A DNA stretch of 64,000 nt from Notospermus geniculatus (GCA_002633025.1 NMRB01000198.1:350793-414792), one strand, 5' to 3'. Positions 1 to 10,123 are shown, counted from the first letter of the stretch. The notes: a model not told the origin generated them from the sequence alone. A program made the numbers and translations.

Positions 1-3000
1 TTTGAAACGGAACACGACTTCTTTCTAACTCTAAAGACCTGTGCAAATCAACTGACAGCTCACAATTTACGTCTAGTTAACGACGAGGTGGCAAAGATCC
101 GTGGGATATTCGGTATAACCGACGTAAATCCATCTGGAAATCTTTATTATGAAGCAACGTCTTCGATATCGACCATGTTTAGGGAACAGCGCCGAAACCT
201 AATGGAACTCGAATGCGTCAAACGTAACGTAGTTGGAAATTTAAAGATGATCTCGTGGAATGCGACGTTTACCTCCACTGACACAGAGTTGGAAAAGGGA
301 CTGGCGGATTTTTTAGAATGTGAGACTAAATTAGTATCTTTCGTTAATGATACGTACGAATTTGAAAAAAATGCCTTTTTTGATCAACTGAATGATTTGA
401 TTGATCAGGTGTCGGGTTCAGAACAAAAGGATGGTCGCGAGCTACTGGATAACTATTCCCATTTGGAAAAGAAAATGAACGGGCTCAAACGAGTGTACGA
501 AATCTTAATCGCCAATAACATTTTATCACAATACAAAGAAAAAATGACAAAAATAAACTTTTCAAAACAAATGGAGGCTGTCAAGAAGCTTTTAAAAAAG
601 TCGTTTTGGTCTTCCGAGTACTTTATGTCGCCGAAAGTTCGACTTCACTTCCTCGGAATAACTAATCTCATGCACCAAGAAATCCATTTGCAAAGATTTC
701 ACGAGTTTGACGCGTCTACAGTGACCAGTTCAGAATGCCAACTTGACAATGTGTTGATAGAAACGGCAATTGCCAATAATACACAATCAATCGACAGTGA
801 AATGGAGGTCGATCAGTTAAGCGACCAATTGGAGTCAATTAGAAATTCTGACACTCACGTAAATGGCGAGTGTATGTACACGTTACTCCCGATGATACGA
901 AATTATCTAGTGAACTGTCCGGTTGATCCAAGTATGTTAGAGAGATGCTTTCTGCTAAAACAACATTCTAAAGATATCCATGATGTGCTTCTAAAATGTC
1001 ATAAGTACGTTCGCGACTATACTTCACGCATGCGCGATTTGACCGCCTCGTTACAGACCACGACTACTTTAAACGACTTGGATAAGCTGAGTGAAGATAT
1101 GACCCGTCATAATGTCGATTTCAGCAAAACCGTGACTGGATACTTATCTGATAAGAAGTACGACTTGTTGCATCCTTATTTACACAGACTTTCGACGGAA
1201 CATGAGACGACTGTAGGAGATTTTTTCAAGAGATTAAAGGATATCGTAGAGGGATTAAAGAGAGATGTCGCACATGTGCTACAAGAATTCAATGTGCCTA
1301 TAGACTACCATAACCCGTCGAATACCATTTACAATGTGATGAAAATCCATTACGACGCTGTGGGGGATCATTTCAAGGATTTTGACATAAGAGTTCTGGT
1401 CAATCAGGCGTTGTCAAGAAATATTATTACTGGCGAATGTGGTCGGCAATTAATTGCCATTGGTGATCATTACGCTGGTTTCACTAAATTTCTTTTCGAT
1501 AATCGCAATAAGTTAAGGGAGTGGAAGTCGAAAAAACAGGACTATATTTTTGGAGGTGAAAACCGAGTTGATTATCCACCACACCTACCGCTCTTTACGT
1601 TTGATAAGTTCCAGTCTGACATGAAAGACACGTTTGATTATAAAATATTCACCAATATTTACGACAACTTATCGAAAGACCTCGACGTAGTGAAAAAAGG
1701 CTTTGAAGCCGAACTATCAGTTTTAGTCGACCTGCAAAAGATGGCGGATGACATCATTACAAAGAGAAATCCCAATAATGTTTATCTACAGCTTCCTTTG
1801 CTGCAGGAAATAAACGATAACGGTAATTTAGCGAAAAAATTCATCACAACCTTCAACAAATTTCAACCGGTTTACTTTACGATAGACGAGAATATACAGT
1901 TTCTGAGCAATCTTGTCGAAGTTGATTTAACGCGACATCTCTCTTTACAAGAACTAACGAGGTTCATAAGCTCCGTGGACATTGATTTGAACAAAATTGA
2001 AAAATGGTTGAGAAAAAACCTACCAGACGCATTGTGTAACAAGATAATGCTGTATGAGAAGTGTGTGGCTGTGACAATCGAATCAATGCAAATCATGTTT
2101 AATTACATGAGCGGAACTACAATGAAAGAACGGATGTCAGATTTCCGTCTGAAGGATGTGATAACGGACATGTCAGATGGGGATGTTTTAATGCATCACG
2201 AGCATGACATTAACGAAACTATTCGAAGTCTACAAGACTTCCAGAAAATATTCGAATCTGCCTATTTCCCATACCAACCGATGCATAAACTTGTTATGAA
2301 GTACGTCATACAAAGCACTCAAACCAATCACGATACCCTCGTCTACACGCGCTCGGAATCCAAGGAAACGCCTTCATCGCTGCTCAGAGCCATTTCTTTG
2401 GCTGTATTTCACAATTACTCGTTGCAGAAAAAAATGTCGTATTCTCTAGTGAATATTTTTTCTCCCAAACAAAATTTAGAGTACTTGTTTCATCATTCTG
2501 AGGTGCGGTACGTCATGACAGGTTACCATAAAGCACAGGGTGTCACCGACTCTTGGTTCTTAGATAACTTCAGTTTCACTCCTGGACAAACCTTCGCCGA
2601 CTGGTGGGCTGCTTTATCCTTGCCTTTCGCGATGGGTTGTAATAATACGCAGTTGGATCAATTGACACACGCGACTAAAGAGCCCACCGGCATCATGGAT
2701 TTTTCTTTAAATGAGTTTGAAATTCTAATGCATATGTTGGCATTGGTTTTTTGTGTAAAAATCATATTCATGTATCAAATCGCGGACAATCTTCACTACA
2801 TAAAGTCCAAAATATCTTGCTCGCCGAACAGTGTTTCCTACAAAAACGCAATATGTAAATTGTCGAACTGGGTCCACGAACGACATCCTTATCCACTGTC
2901 TTTGGTGCATTTATATAACACATTTCACCGTTTTCAACTCGAACCGAGTGCTAAAGAGTCGGTGTATGCGATATCATATTCGTTTAACAGTCGACAGCAT

Positions 3001-3513
3001 TTGGTTTTATCAGACGAAAATGAAAAGTTGACCTTTAAGTATCTCAGCAACGTCATCACGAAACCTCTTTTAGACCAAATTGTGTCTCGTCTGGACGAAG
3101 AGATGCCTTCACCGTCATCTTGCGACCAGGGAGATATTCGATGTTCAATGACGGGAAGGGATGGCAAACTGGGTGCATTTGATGAGACGCCACCTGTGAG
3201 TCGTAGCAGTAACGACGTTCCGTTCAGATTACCAACAGATGAACCTCGGAATCAATCACCTCCAGTGGTAGAAACCTCTGTTGACATGGACAAATTCATT
3301 GATGAGTTCTCAAAGCGACTGACCATCGAGGACCGAACCACCACACTTAATTCGGGTCAAAAATCAGACCCAGACACACATGAGAATCGTTCTTCTGGAC
3401 ACGTGATATCAGAGGCAATATCGCCAGAGCGTGATAGATCAAAGCGATTTGAAGATTTTGTAATACAGTATGTTAATAATATAAAAGCACAGTTAAATTA
3501 TTTACCATCATGA
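1..3513 (+). CDS. Very large virus-like protein, partial at 5' end, function unknown
   Basis: The frame is open from base 1 to the stop at 3511, giving at least 1170 residues, so the true start lies left of the window. The GTG at 88 is not a convincing start because the frame continues upstream of it. The first ~600 residues are rich in charged and leucine-containing helical stretches. A more hydrophobic aromatic region follows near residues 850-960. The last ~130 residues are Ser/Pro/Asp-rich and probably disordered. No signal peptide, Walker motif or zinc cluster is evident. It lies 330 bases upstream of the R2 gene on the same strand and belongs to the virus-like block. By size a capsid or tegument protein is possible, but I do not recognise the family. 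The intact 3.5-kb intronless frame is good evidence that the gene is real. Confidence 0.85.
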   Translation, partial: FETEHDFFLTLKTCANQLTAHNLRLVNDEVAKIRGIFGITDVNPSGNLYYEATSSISTMFREQRRNLMELECVKRNVVGNLKMISWNATFTSTDTELEKGLADFLECETKLVSFVNDTYEFEKNAFFDQLNDLIDQVSGSEQKDGRELLDNYSHLEKKMNGLKRVYEILIANNILSQYKEKMTKINFSKQMEAVKKLLKKSFWSSEYFMSPKVRLHFLGITNLMHQEIHLQRFHEFDASTVTSSECQLDNVLIETAIANNTQSIDSEMEVDQLSDQLESIRNSDTHVNGECMYTLLPMIRNYLVNCPVDPSMLERCFLLKQHSKDIHDVLLKCHKYVRDYTSRMRDLTASLQTTTTLNDLDKLSEDMTRHNVDFSKTVTGYLSDKKYDLLHPYLHRLSTEHETTVGDFFKRLKDIVEGLKRDVAHVLQEFNVPIDYHNPSNTIYNVMKIHYDAVGDHFKDFDIRVLVNQALSRNIITGECGRQLIAIGDHYAGFTKFLFDNRNKLREWKSKKQDYIFGGENRVDYPPHLPLFTFDKFQSDMKDTFDYKIFTNIYDNLSKDLDVVKKGFEAELSVLVDLQKMADDIITKRNPNNVYLQLPLLQEINDNGNLAKKFITTFNKFQPVYFTIDENIQFLSNLVEVDLTRHLSLQELTRFISSVDIDLNKIEKWLRKNLPDALCNKIMLYEKCVAVTIESMQIMFNYMSGTTMKERMSDFRLKDVITDMSDGDVLMHHEHDINETIRSLQDFQKIFESAYFPYQPMHKLVMKYVIQSTQTNHDTLVYTRSESKETPSSLLRAISLAVFHNYSLQKKMSYSLVNIFSPKQNLEYLFHHSEVRYVMTGYHKAQGVTDSWFLDNFSFTPGQTFADWWAALSLPFAMGCNNTQLDQLTHATKEPTGIMDFSLNEFEILMHMLALVFCVKIIFMYQIADNLHYIKSKISCSPNSVSYKNAICKLSNWVHERHPYPLSLVHLYNTFHRFQLEPSAKESVYAISYSFNSRQHLVLSDENEKLTFKYLSNVITKPLLDQIVSRLDEEMPSPSSCDQGDIRCSMTGRDGKLGAFDETPPVSRSSNDVPFRLPTDEPRNQSPPVVETSVDMDKFIDEFSKRLTIEDRTTTLNSGQKSDPDTHENRSSGHVISEAISPERDRSKRFEDFVIQYVNNIKAQLNYLPS

Positions 3514-3770
3514 GCGACACATTTCTCAACGAATGGATTCGAATTGGGTGGCATGGTTTGACTTCCTTTTTTTCTGATGGTGGATAGGATGGTAGGGTAA
3601 CCCGATACCACATCCAGTGGAGTGAGGGGTTGGACAAAGTTTGAACGTACCGAAGTCTCATCATACGTATCTTTACAATATGTTAGTATCGTTGGCTTTG
3701 AAGTGGCGTGTCTTTTTCCCATGGAAGGGATGGTAAATGTGTTTTGACATGACTTTAGTACATTGTTCCA

Positions 3771-3802
3771 GAGGATGGTTGCGGGTGGGAAGTGTATAAA
3801 TA
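3771..3802 (+). promoter_or_regulatory. Core promoter of the R2 gene
   Basis: A TATAAATA box lies at 3795-3802, immediately after a G-rich stretch with GGATGG and GGGTGGG. It sits 42-48 bases before the ATG at 3844. It therefore argues against the earlier TTG and ATG codons at 3763 and 3775, which precede the box. Confidence 0.6.
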
Positions 3803-3843
3803 ACGATAGTCTCATTATCAATATGACACTTATTAATAAAATA

Positions 3844-4833
3844 ATGACGATGGTAAATAATGACACAAGCGAACCACTTTTGCGAGAGAATCCCAATCGT
3901 TTTGTGATCTTTCCTATTCAATATTATGACATATGGGAAATGTATAAGAAAGCGTTGGCCTCATTTTGGGTTACGGAAGAAGTTGATTTGGCAAAGGATC
4001 GATCCGACTGGGAGAAATTGTCACTCGATGAGAGACACTTTATTTTACATATACTGGCCTTCTTCTCAAGTAGCGATGGAATAGTAATCGAAAATCTTGC
4101 TTTGCGATTTTTGCGGGATGTTCAAATACCTGAAGCGAGGTGTTTCTATGGATATCAAATTGCAATTGAAAACATTCACTCCGAAATGTATTCCTTACTT
4201 ATCGATACATACGTCAAAGATGTCGCGCAGAAGCGACATCTATTTTCGGCCATTGAAACGATGCACTGCGTTAAAAAAAAGGCCGACTGGGCCTTGAAAT
4301 GGATTGATGCTGGAGAAGTACCCTTCAGCGAAAGATTGGTGGCATATATAGCCGTCGAAGGCATTTTCTTCAGCGGAGCCTTTGCTGCGATATTTTGGTT
4401 GAAAAAACGCGGGTTGATGCCTGGACTAACATTTAGTAATGAACTGATTTGCAGAGATGAAGGCCTGCATTGCAGTTTCGCGTGTTTGCTATTTAGCCAC
4501 ATTGTGAAAAAACCCGACGCTTCTCGAATTGAAGCAATCATTTCTGAGGCTGTTCAAATTGAACAGGAATTCCTGACCGTTGCTATGCCCAGTCAGCTGA
4601 TTGGCATAAATTGCACTTTGATGAAACAGTACATAGAATTTGTAGGAGACGTATGGCTAACTGAGCTTGAATGTCCAAAGTTGTATAATTCGGCAAATCC
4701 GTTTCCATTTATGGACCAGATTTCGACTGAAGGAAAGACAAATTTCTTTGAGAAGCGGGTCGGTGAATACAAGAAAGCCAGAGTGTTCGTCAATAACGAC
4801 ACAAGTGGTTTTACGTTAGACGAAGAATTCTAA
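3844..4833 (+). CDS. RNR2: Ribonucleotide reductase small subunit (R2, class I)
   Basis: This is the small subunit of class I ribonucleotide reductase. It holds the di-iron centre and tyrosyl radical used by the large subunit to make dNDPs. The motifs are intact and in order: the DGIVIEN segment, [20 protein letters not shown] with the following [47 protein letters not shown], and the C-terminal tail FTLDEEF that docks onto the large subunit. The length (329 aa from this start) is normal for a eukaryotic or viral R2, which usually runs 320-390. The start is chosen because the TATA box at 3795 lies before it; ATGs at 3823 and 3850 are alternatives. It is intronless and collinear with the preceding virus-like gene. 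Large DNA viruses, including malacoherpesviruses, carry R2. The sequence is strongly metazoan-like, so the gene was probably captured from a host. No large subunit is visible in this window. Confidence 0.95.
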   Translation: MTMVNNDTSEPLLRENPNRFVIFPIQYYDIWEMYKKALASFWVTEEVDLAKDRSDWEKLSLDERHFILHILAFFSSSDGIVIENLALRFLRDVQIPEARCFYGYQIAIENIHSEMYSLLIDTYVKDVAQKRHLFSAIETMHCVKKKADWALKWIDAGEVPFSERLVAYIAVEGIFFSGAFAAIFWLKKRGLMPGLTFSNELICRDEGLHCSFACLLFSHIVKKPDASRIEAIISEAVQIEQEFLTVAMPSQLIGINCTLMKQYIEFVGDVWLTELECPKLYNSANPFPFMDQISTEGKTNFFEKRVGEYKKARVFVNNDTSGFTLDEEF

Positions 4834-5037
4834 TGATCAAACTCGGTGGGTTGATATGTCCAAAAACCAAAAATAGCATATCTAACAAGCCTGGTGGCAA
4901 CTGGGGTTCGCTATGTCGAATAAGCATGGTTGGGGAGAAGTGAAGAATTAGGATGTGGAGGAAGTGATGACTGTAATGATAACAGTAGGCCTAAGACATG
5001 TTTTACATGAAATAAACGCAAGATCATTAAATACACG

Positions 5038-5175
5038 ATGAAAAAAACAGAAAAGGTAAAAGAAGAAACAAAAAAATAATGAGTCAAGCCAAAGAAAATT
5101 TACACTCCCCGCGTATCGAACCCGGGACCTTCTGCTCCACGGGCAGGCTGCTTTGCCACTCGGCCATTGCGACTA
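5038..5175 (-). repeat. tRNA-derived SINE, copy 1
   Basis: Read on the minus strand, 5175 to 5103 resembles a tRNA with an A-box (TGGCCGAGTGGC) and a B-box (GGTTCGATAC). This is followed by a shared pyrimidine-rich tail (A-rich on the plus strand, 5038-5090). A second copy with the same tail lies at 44520-44670. A head plus a shared unrelated tail identifies a SINE rather than a tRNA gene. Confidence 0.75.
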
Positions 5176-6045
5176 AGCACTCGGTGCGGCGCTGATGCAT
5201 GCATCCATGTATTGTTTGGATATGTCAGGCGGCGCTGGAAATTTCCGCCTGTGTTGAAATTTCGGCAAAAGATGCACAATTGTTAACCTGTCCACCGTCA
5301 GCGTAGATAAATGTATCAAAATAAAATGTATCAAAATAAGAAACATTTTTTTGTATCAAAGACTGACGAAAACAGTGCGATTGTATATAAAGTACCGGTA
5401 CATTACGAACTACATCGCGCATGCATATTGGGCCTAATATGTGAAGAAATAGTCCCTCCGCGGTGTATTGATTGACGATCAGGTCACGGAATCGCAAGGA
5501 TAATGACTTCTCAACTCCTGACCGGTAACTGCTTTAAAAATCGTGTCTAATCGTGCGCATTACATAAAATAGCTCCCAATAGCTATTGACAACATTGTCC
5601 ATGTACGTATTTACATTTTTTTGTACAGTTTACAAACGTTTAAACACCATTTTATCTACCGCCCAGACTCCCGTCTGGCCTCCCTATTAAAATGTCTAAA
5701 AATAGATTTAGAAATCGCCGAAATTTGTACCTTTCCTGACGTTTGTTCGTACTGCCCAACCAATCAGGTCGACAGCTAATGGTAGACTATCACCAGACAA
5801 ATGCCAGACGCAATATGACGTTCAAACTCCGCAAAAGAAGGCCGTAAACGTCAAGTAAAGCTTGATTACGTCATACAAATGCTTTGGAAAAGTGGTGTGA
5901 AAATAGGGGTCCATATGGCCGCAGCTGGCGCTCCAAGCGGCTCCATAGCGAACCAATAAATCGATTAATCAGAATGGTAGGCTGGCTTTGTCTTGTGTTC
6001 AAAATAGGCCATCCCCGTTGCAATGACGTCACATTCTCATCATAC

Positions 6046-6120
6046 TCAACGGCTATTGCCTGGCCTCCGTCTACGCAGCGCCATCTGAACGGTGGTCAGA
6101 GAACCAGGCTACAGGAGGCG
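6046..6120 (+). repeat. Dispersed repeat with an inverted partner at 24058-24132
   Basis: The segment containing CTACGCAGCGCCATCT and AACCAGGCTA matches, in inverted orientation, the segment at 24058-24132. The two copies lie outside or between blocks of virus-like genes. This is most simply a host MITE family; a related GCCTGGTTCC end also occurs at about 34305. Confidence 0.55.
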
Positions 6121-6897
6121 GAGAGAACCGGAGACAAGACCCACTGCAAAATCGTGTCCAGTGGGTTTACGTTCCTACAACACCACTGGAAAGGGCTGAC
6201 GATTTCAGGAATACTGAGGCGAATCACGCCGAGGCTGGCACCCGCGGCATGATGCTCCCAACTAAACTATTCGTTTGAAATTGCTCTAATACTCAAACAA
6301 CTCCGTGTTTTGGGGGTATTATATGGCTTTTTAGGCATATATGATATTTTTCAGCCATCGAAGAACGAAATATTATGTGAAACAAACATTTTGGCACGCT
6401 GTCAGTGGTTGACCAGAAATTCTGGTCAAGTCATAGCCCTTGTCACAGATATCCTCGGAGGAGGTAGACATGGGAACGAGATTGGACCCGATGAAGACAC
6501 AGCGGCGTCAACATCAAATCCTTCCTAAAACTGTATATCATATAAAATACCGATAACACCCTGATACATAGAAACCCCTGAGAAAATAACCATGAAATCA
6601 AAATACCAGTCATGGGACTATTTCCAAAGCAGAAGTAAATATACCAATAGCGTAGTGCTCAGTCATACCAGGCGACACTTTAGTAAACACTAATCCCGGA
6701 TAGAGAGCAGCAGCTCACAAGGCTCAATAAAAGTAAAGTTTTCCAGTCATCGCCTTATAACTCGATTACCACGATTTAGACCATTCAATTTGAGTTGAAC
6801 GAGTGAAGTTTTTTCCAGAACTTATTTTTGTTTTTCCACTCGTAATGTATTTAATAGAAATTCCATTTTGCTGTATACTATAAAATTTGTCGTAAGC

Positions 6898-7743
6898 ATG
6901 ACCATTATAAAATTTTGGAGAAAGCGGAGAAATTCTAAATGCAAAAAAAAGGATTTAGCAAAAAAGGTCAGAAGTTTTATCGAAAATCCCTTTCGGGAAA
7001 ACGACATATTTTCTTCGTTCGAACTGTATAAATTCATATCAAACAAAAAGCGTGCATTTCCATATTTAATTAAAAATTTCAAAAATCAGTTAAATATCAC
7101 TGCTGGAGGAGTTTTAACTGGTCCCACTGAGTCTCTCACACCTGTTGGAAACGACCTAAAATTCGCATCCTATTTTAGGTATTACTTAGCGTTGCTTACA
7201 AACCAACTGGATGATCTACTGGCAGATGAAAATTGTATAAAGTTGATTAATTCCATCACAAACATAGACGAGATTGGTCCGTTAACAAATTACATATTGA
7301 TTCGAGCACGGGACTTAATTGCCATTGTAAAGTTTTTTGACCAGTTGTTCGAATATTACACGACGCGTTACGAATTATTCATATTCAAGGAAAAGACGGT
7401 AATTTTAATGTGTATGTTCGATTCGGTAAATTCAACATCCAAACTCGATTTATGTCTGTCCAATACCGACCTTGGACTTTTAGAGTCATTATCTAATTTC
7501 ACATTAAACGCAAAAAAGTATATGATTATGAAATACCCTGTAGAATATTATAAGTCTATAAACGACATGAGTTTGTCGCCTTCTACAAACAGTTTTGCTG
7601 TAGTCGTGAGTCTGCATTATAAAGCAAGCCAACACACCATAATTGATGTCAACTCCGACACCGTAAAAAAAATGATTCAAGTTAAGAAAGATAGATTTGA
7701 GGGAGTGACAAAAGACCCCATATTCGATGCTATTTCTTGGTAG
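6898..7743 (+). CDS. Unknown virus-like protein, 281 aa
   Basis: I do not recognise this protein. The frame opens at a TTG (6868), but the first ATG is at 6898. Possible TATA elements precede it: TATTTAATA near 6847 and CTATAAAA near 6877. The first ~30 residues are strongly basic (Lys/Arg-rich), followed by mostly helical, Leu/Ile/Lys-rich sequence with no cysteine cluster and no clear membrane segment. AT-rich codon use matches the neighbouring large virus-like genes and differs from the host-type DNA on its left. It is a single intronless frame with no other long frame competing on the same span. A small capsid, tegument or replication accessory protein would fit the context, but nothing in the sequence decides this. 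Confidence 0.7.
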   Translation: MTIIKFWRKRRNSKCKKKDLAKKVRSFIENPFRENDIFSSFELYKFISNKKRAFPYLIKNFKNQLNITAGGVLTGPTESLTPVGNDLKFASYFRYYLALLTNQLDDLLADENCIKLINSITNIDEIGPLTNYILIRARDLIAIVKFFDQLFEYYTTRYELFIFKEKTVILMCMFDSVNSTSKLDLCLSNTDLGLLESLSNFTLNAKKYMIMKYPVEYYKSINDMSLSPSTNSFAVVVSLHYKASQHTIIDVNSDTVKKMIQVKKDRFEGVTKDPIFDAISW

Positions 7744-7899
7744 GTCGCTATGATGTGGAACGACTGAAATCAGCAGAAATAGTTTCTTTTGGCCTCATCT
7801 ACGGCGCGCCATGATTTGGATTAACGCCTCCAGAGTATCGATGGCGCTGACTTATTAGTACAGTGTATATCGCAGGAATTCAATCATTTTTGTTGTCAA

Positions 7900-8285
7900 G
7901 TTTGATCCAGAATGATGGGAACAGGGGTGGTGGATCAGTTTCGATTAGGAATCGTGTTGGAAGTGGGCGGGGTGGGCGGTGTGGAGTGTGAGGAACCATA
8001 TGCCACTCTTGCGACATAGTTCTCGACCCAAGAAAACTGTCTTCGCTATCACATGCACGTGCCAGAGACGTGTTCAAATTGCAACCAGCTACACCCCAAA
8101 TCAGGGACAAATAAAACATTCTGTTGTCCATCGTGTGAAGTGACTTTAGAACGTGAACTCAACTATGCTTTCAACATATTGAGAGATGCTGAATATGTTG
8201 ATAACAAAAAAACTAACTTCCTATATGTGGTTAACTCGCCACGAGTCCATTTATTATGCCGTCTCCAAAGAGTTATTCATCATGT
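7900..8285 (+). pseudogene. Fanzor/TnpB-like C-terminal remnant
   Basis: The frame around 8053-8190 encodes ETCSNCNQLH, then FCCPSCEVTLERELNYAFN, the layout of the C-terminal zinc ribbon (two CxxC pairs) plus the last RuvC motif of TnpB and eukaryotic Fanzor nucleases. In active members the last motif reads R-D-x-N-x-A. Here the Asp is Glu (ERELNYA), so catalysis is not expected. Upstream, related-looking codons are broken by a stop at about 8018 and apparent frame changes, so only a decayed 3' part remains. The DNA from about 8215 to 8285 (ending near GCCGTCTCCAAAGAGTTA) matches the right end of the TTAA-flanked repeats at 37-54 kb. The remnant sits between two virus-like genes. Fanzors are known both as transposon passengers and in large eukaryotic viruses, so either origin is possible. 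Confidence 0.65.
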
Positions 8286-8473
8286 ATAGAACATTACATT
8301 ATTGTAGAAAATAGACAAATACTCACAAAGAAACGATAGAAAAAGAGAAAGAGAAAAAAATAAGTCCGACATACATGTATATTTTATTAGGCAGGCGAAC
8401 TCTTGATACATAATGAGGGTGGCCCCTAAAAGGACCCTTTTTATTTTGCATCGTTTTTTTTGGACCGTTGTTC

Positions 8474-9286
8474 TCATTTTGGAAGTTTGTCCTTGTCGAG
8501 GAGATACCAGCTCAGCTCGTTGGAATCTGTATGATTCACGCAGGTCTTTAACAGGAACCAGGCCCCTGGTTTGACCTTTATCATGATGACGGTGAAATTG
8601 GTTCTGCGAACAACGCGTACTCTTTTGTTCTTCTTTCCGTTGTGTTGTATGATCGCCGGTAGGATGATCACGCCTTCGCAGTCTTCCAGTTCCGGTTCGA
8701 AGTAGTCGCGGATGAATTTGGCTGATACTTTGACGCTGGCGGGTAGCCCGTGGCTTCGTTTGGGGTAAAGGTCTTTATCTCGCAGCTTCCAATAAATGCC
8801 GGGGTCCATGTGGGTTACGTGTGTGAGGCTCTCATCGAGCATGTCGACGATATCTTGAATTTGAAACACTGGCAAACTTGGTATGTTGAATACATCTTCT
8901 ACCGTGTAGGGTCCGTACCTTTTATCGGGAGGTATCGATCGATTTAAGACGTTGACCTCTCTGTCACAGTACCAACAGTCGTCCGTCACGAATATTCCAT
9001 CCTCATCGTCTTCGTCTTCGTCCTCGTCTTCGTCTTCGTCTTCGTCTTCGTCCTCGACCCCGGTCGTTAAGTTATACTCTTTTTTTCCCAACACGTAGAC
9101 CTCGTAGAAATCCCGCACAGGTAGGCCTATGAATGTGGGTATCAGAGAAAGCACGTAGTCTAGCGAAGCTCTGATCGTTGGTGGGATATCCCCCCGGGTT
9201 TCATAAGCGTACTCCCGTTCCTCCCATTTTTCAACCAACCACTCCGGCTCCTCGTCGCTCATATCTCTGTCTTCGTCGGCATTCAT
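8474..9286 (-). CDS. Unknown protein with a long Asp/Glu repeat, 270 aa
   Basis: I do not recognise the family. The leftward frame extends to 9412, but the ATG at 9286 has a good context (CACCATGAA). A TATTTAA-like box at 9322-9329 on the minus strand lies 36-43 bases upstream, so that start is preferred. The N-terminus is acidic. A pure run of alternating Glu-Asp codons lies near residues 78-95 (plus-strand 9002-9055, repeated TCGTCT/TCC). A CWYC pair follows at about residue 105. The C-terminal third is a compact mixed alpha/beta-looking region containing KRVRVVRRTNF and AWFLLKTCVNH. Acidic runs of this kind occur in nuclear and chromatin-associated viral proteins; a nuclear role is inference only. 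It is the first of three leftward genes. Confidence 0.7.
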   Translation of the reverse strand: MNADEDRDMSDEEPEWLVEKWEEREYAYETRGDIPPTIRASLDYVLSLIPTFIGLPVRDFYEVYVLGKKEYNLTTGVEDEDEDEDEDEDEDEDDEDGIFVTDDCWYCDREVNVLNRSIPPDKRYGPYTVEDVFNIPSLPVFQIQDIVDMLDESLTHVTHMDPGIYWKLRDKDLYPKRSHGLPASVKVSAKFIRDYFEPELEDCEGVIILPAIIQHNGKKNKRVRVVRRTNFTVIMIKVKPGAWFLLKTCVNHTDSNELSWYLLDKDKLPK

Positions 9287-9321
9287 GGTGAAAGTGTGAA
9301 AAATACTAATCGTATTTCTCC

Positions 9322-9329
9322 TTAAATAG
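9322..9329 (-). promoter_or_regulatory. TATA-like box of the acidic-repeat gene
   Basis: The minus strand reads CTATTTAAG, 36-43 bases before the ATG at 9286, the same spacing as in the neighbouring leftward genes. Confidence 0.45.
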
Positions 9330-9608
9330 CTTGATGAGAATTGGCGAAGGGAGGGGATGGTACCAACAGGCCAATGTCCAGCCGCTCTCAGTTCATGTAA
9401 CTGCACCATCATATAACAAATGCTCGTTACCCGGTGAATGTGATCACGTGTTGTTGCTAACCATTATGCTCGAGTAAATCAGGAGGGTACATACCATTGT
9501 TTGACTGACATTGTTCAAGTGTAACAGGATCTAATGATGCCACCTGCATTGTTTGTCACAGGATTAAAGGTCTGTTTCTGAAAGCGGAATGTCCGTTAGC
9601 TGTTAATG

Positions 9609-10079
9609 TCACCGAGAGACGCACAGTATTCGACGGAGCAATCCGAATCTACGTTTAATCCGTCGCAACATCCCTCTCAACGATGAACCTCTATGCCGTG
9701 TTTGCTGGGGTGGAACCTCCTTGATGGGCCAACTATCGGCTCTGTTGGCGTGTAACGTCAACCACATTTCTATACAAGCATCCGCACATCGTAAGAAACC
9801 CCGTCGTACATTTTCCTCCAAACTCATGGCGATTGCCAGGTCGCTGTGTATGATAATATGCATATTTTCAATTGAAGGATCGTTCGAAAAATGACTCTCG
9901 TGATATAATTCCACGTTCGCTGGGGTGACTTTGAGGTATCTCAAAAATACCGCTGCGTGTCTTGCGGCACGTTGGTATACCGTGATTGCATCTCTTTCCG
10001 AAAAGTTTTTCCAGAAATCTCCACCTCGGACTAGACTGTCAAAAAGTATCTCCAATAGGCATTTGCGGTTGGAAGGCAT
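9609..10079 (-). CDS. Unknown small basic-tailed protein, 156 aa
   Basis: I do not recognise this leftward gene. It starts at ATG 10079 and has a TATATAA-type box at 10124-10130, 45-51 bases upstream. The body (residues 1-110) is predicted helical with scattered His and Trp. The C-terminal ~30 residues are strongly basic, with GMLRRIKRRFGLLRRIL forming an amphipathic Arg/Leu helix. Such a tail could bind nucleic acid or membranes, or act as a nuclear or nucleolar signal. It lies between two other unknown leftward genes with 320-350-base spacers, each with its own TATA-like box, so the genes appear separately transcribed rather than in an operon. Confidence 0.6.
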   Translation of the reverse strand: MPSNRKCLLEILFDSLVRGGDFWKNFSERDAITVYQRAARHAAVFLRYLKVTPANVELYHESHFSNDPSIENMHIIIHSDLAIAMSLEENVRRGFLRCADACIEMWLTLHANRADSWPIKEVPPQQTRHRGSSLRGMLRRIKRRFGLLRRILCVSR

Positions 10080-10123
10080 GGTTGTGTTGCTTCGACTGAC
10101 GCGAGATCAGTATACTGAGAGAA

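Larger units (their letters stand above)
4834..6867. other. Host-type non-coding stretch between virus-like genes
   Basis: I find no gene here. It holds a tRNA-derived SINE (5038-5175), a short repeat of the form ATGTATCAAAATAA near 5310-5340, and at about 6046-6120 a sequence that recurs inverted at 24058-24132. Short open frames at 5884-6252 and 6310-6528 have no recognisable content. Base use resembles the DNA right of 29 kb rather than the virus-like genes. Confidence 0.5.

Noticed and set aside
3763-3843. Longer N-terminus for R2 from TTG 3763 or ATG 3775
   Set aside because: The TATA box at 3795-3802 lies inside this stretch, so it is more likely promoter than coding.
5101-5175. tRNA gene on the minus strand
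   Set aside because: The head is tRNA-like, but a second diverged copy at 44590-44670 shares the same unrelated tail, so both are SINEs; the acceptor stem does not pair cleanly.
5884-6528. Two short rightward open frames
   Set aside because: They cross a dispersed repeat, lack promoter and domain evidence, and have host-type composition.
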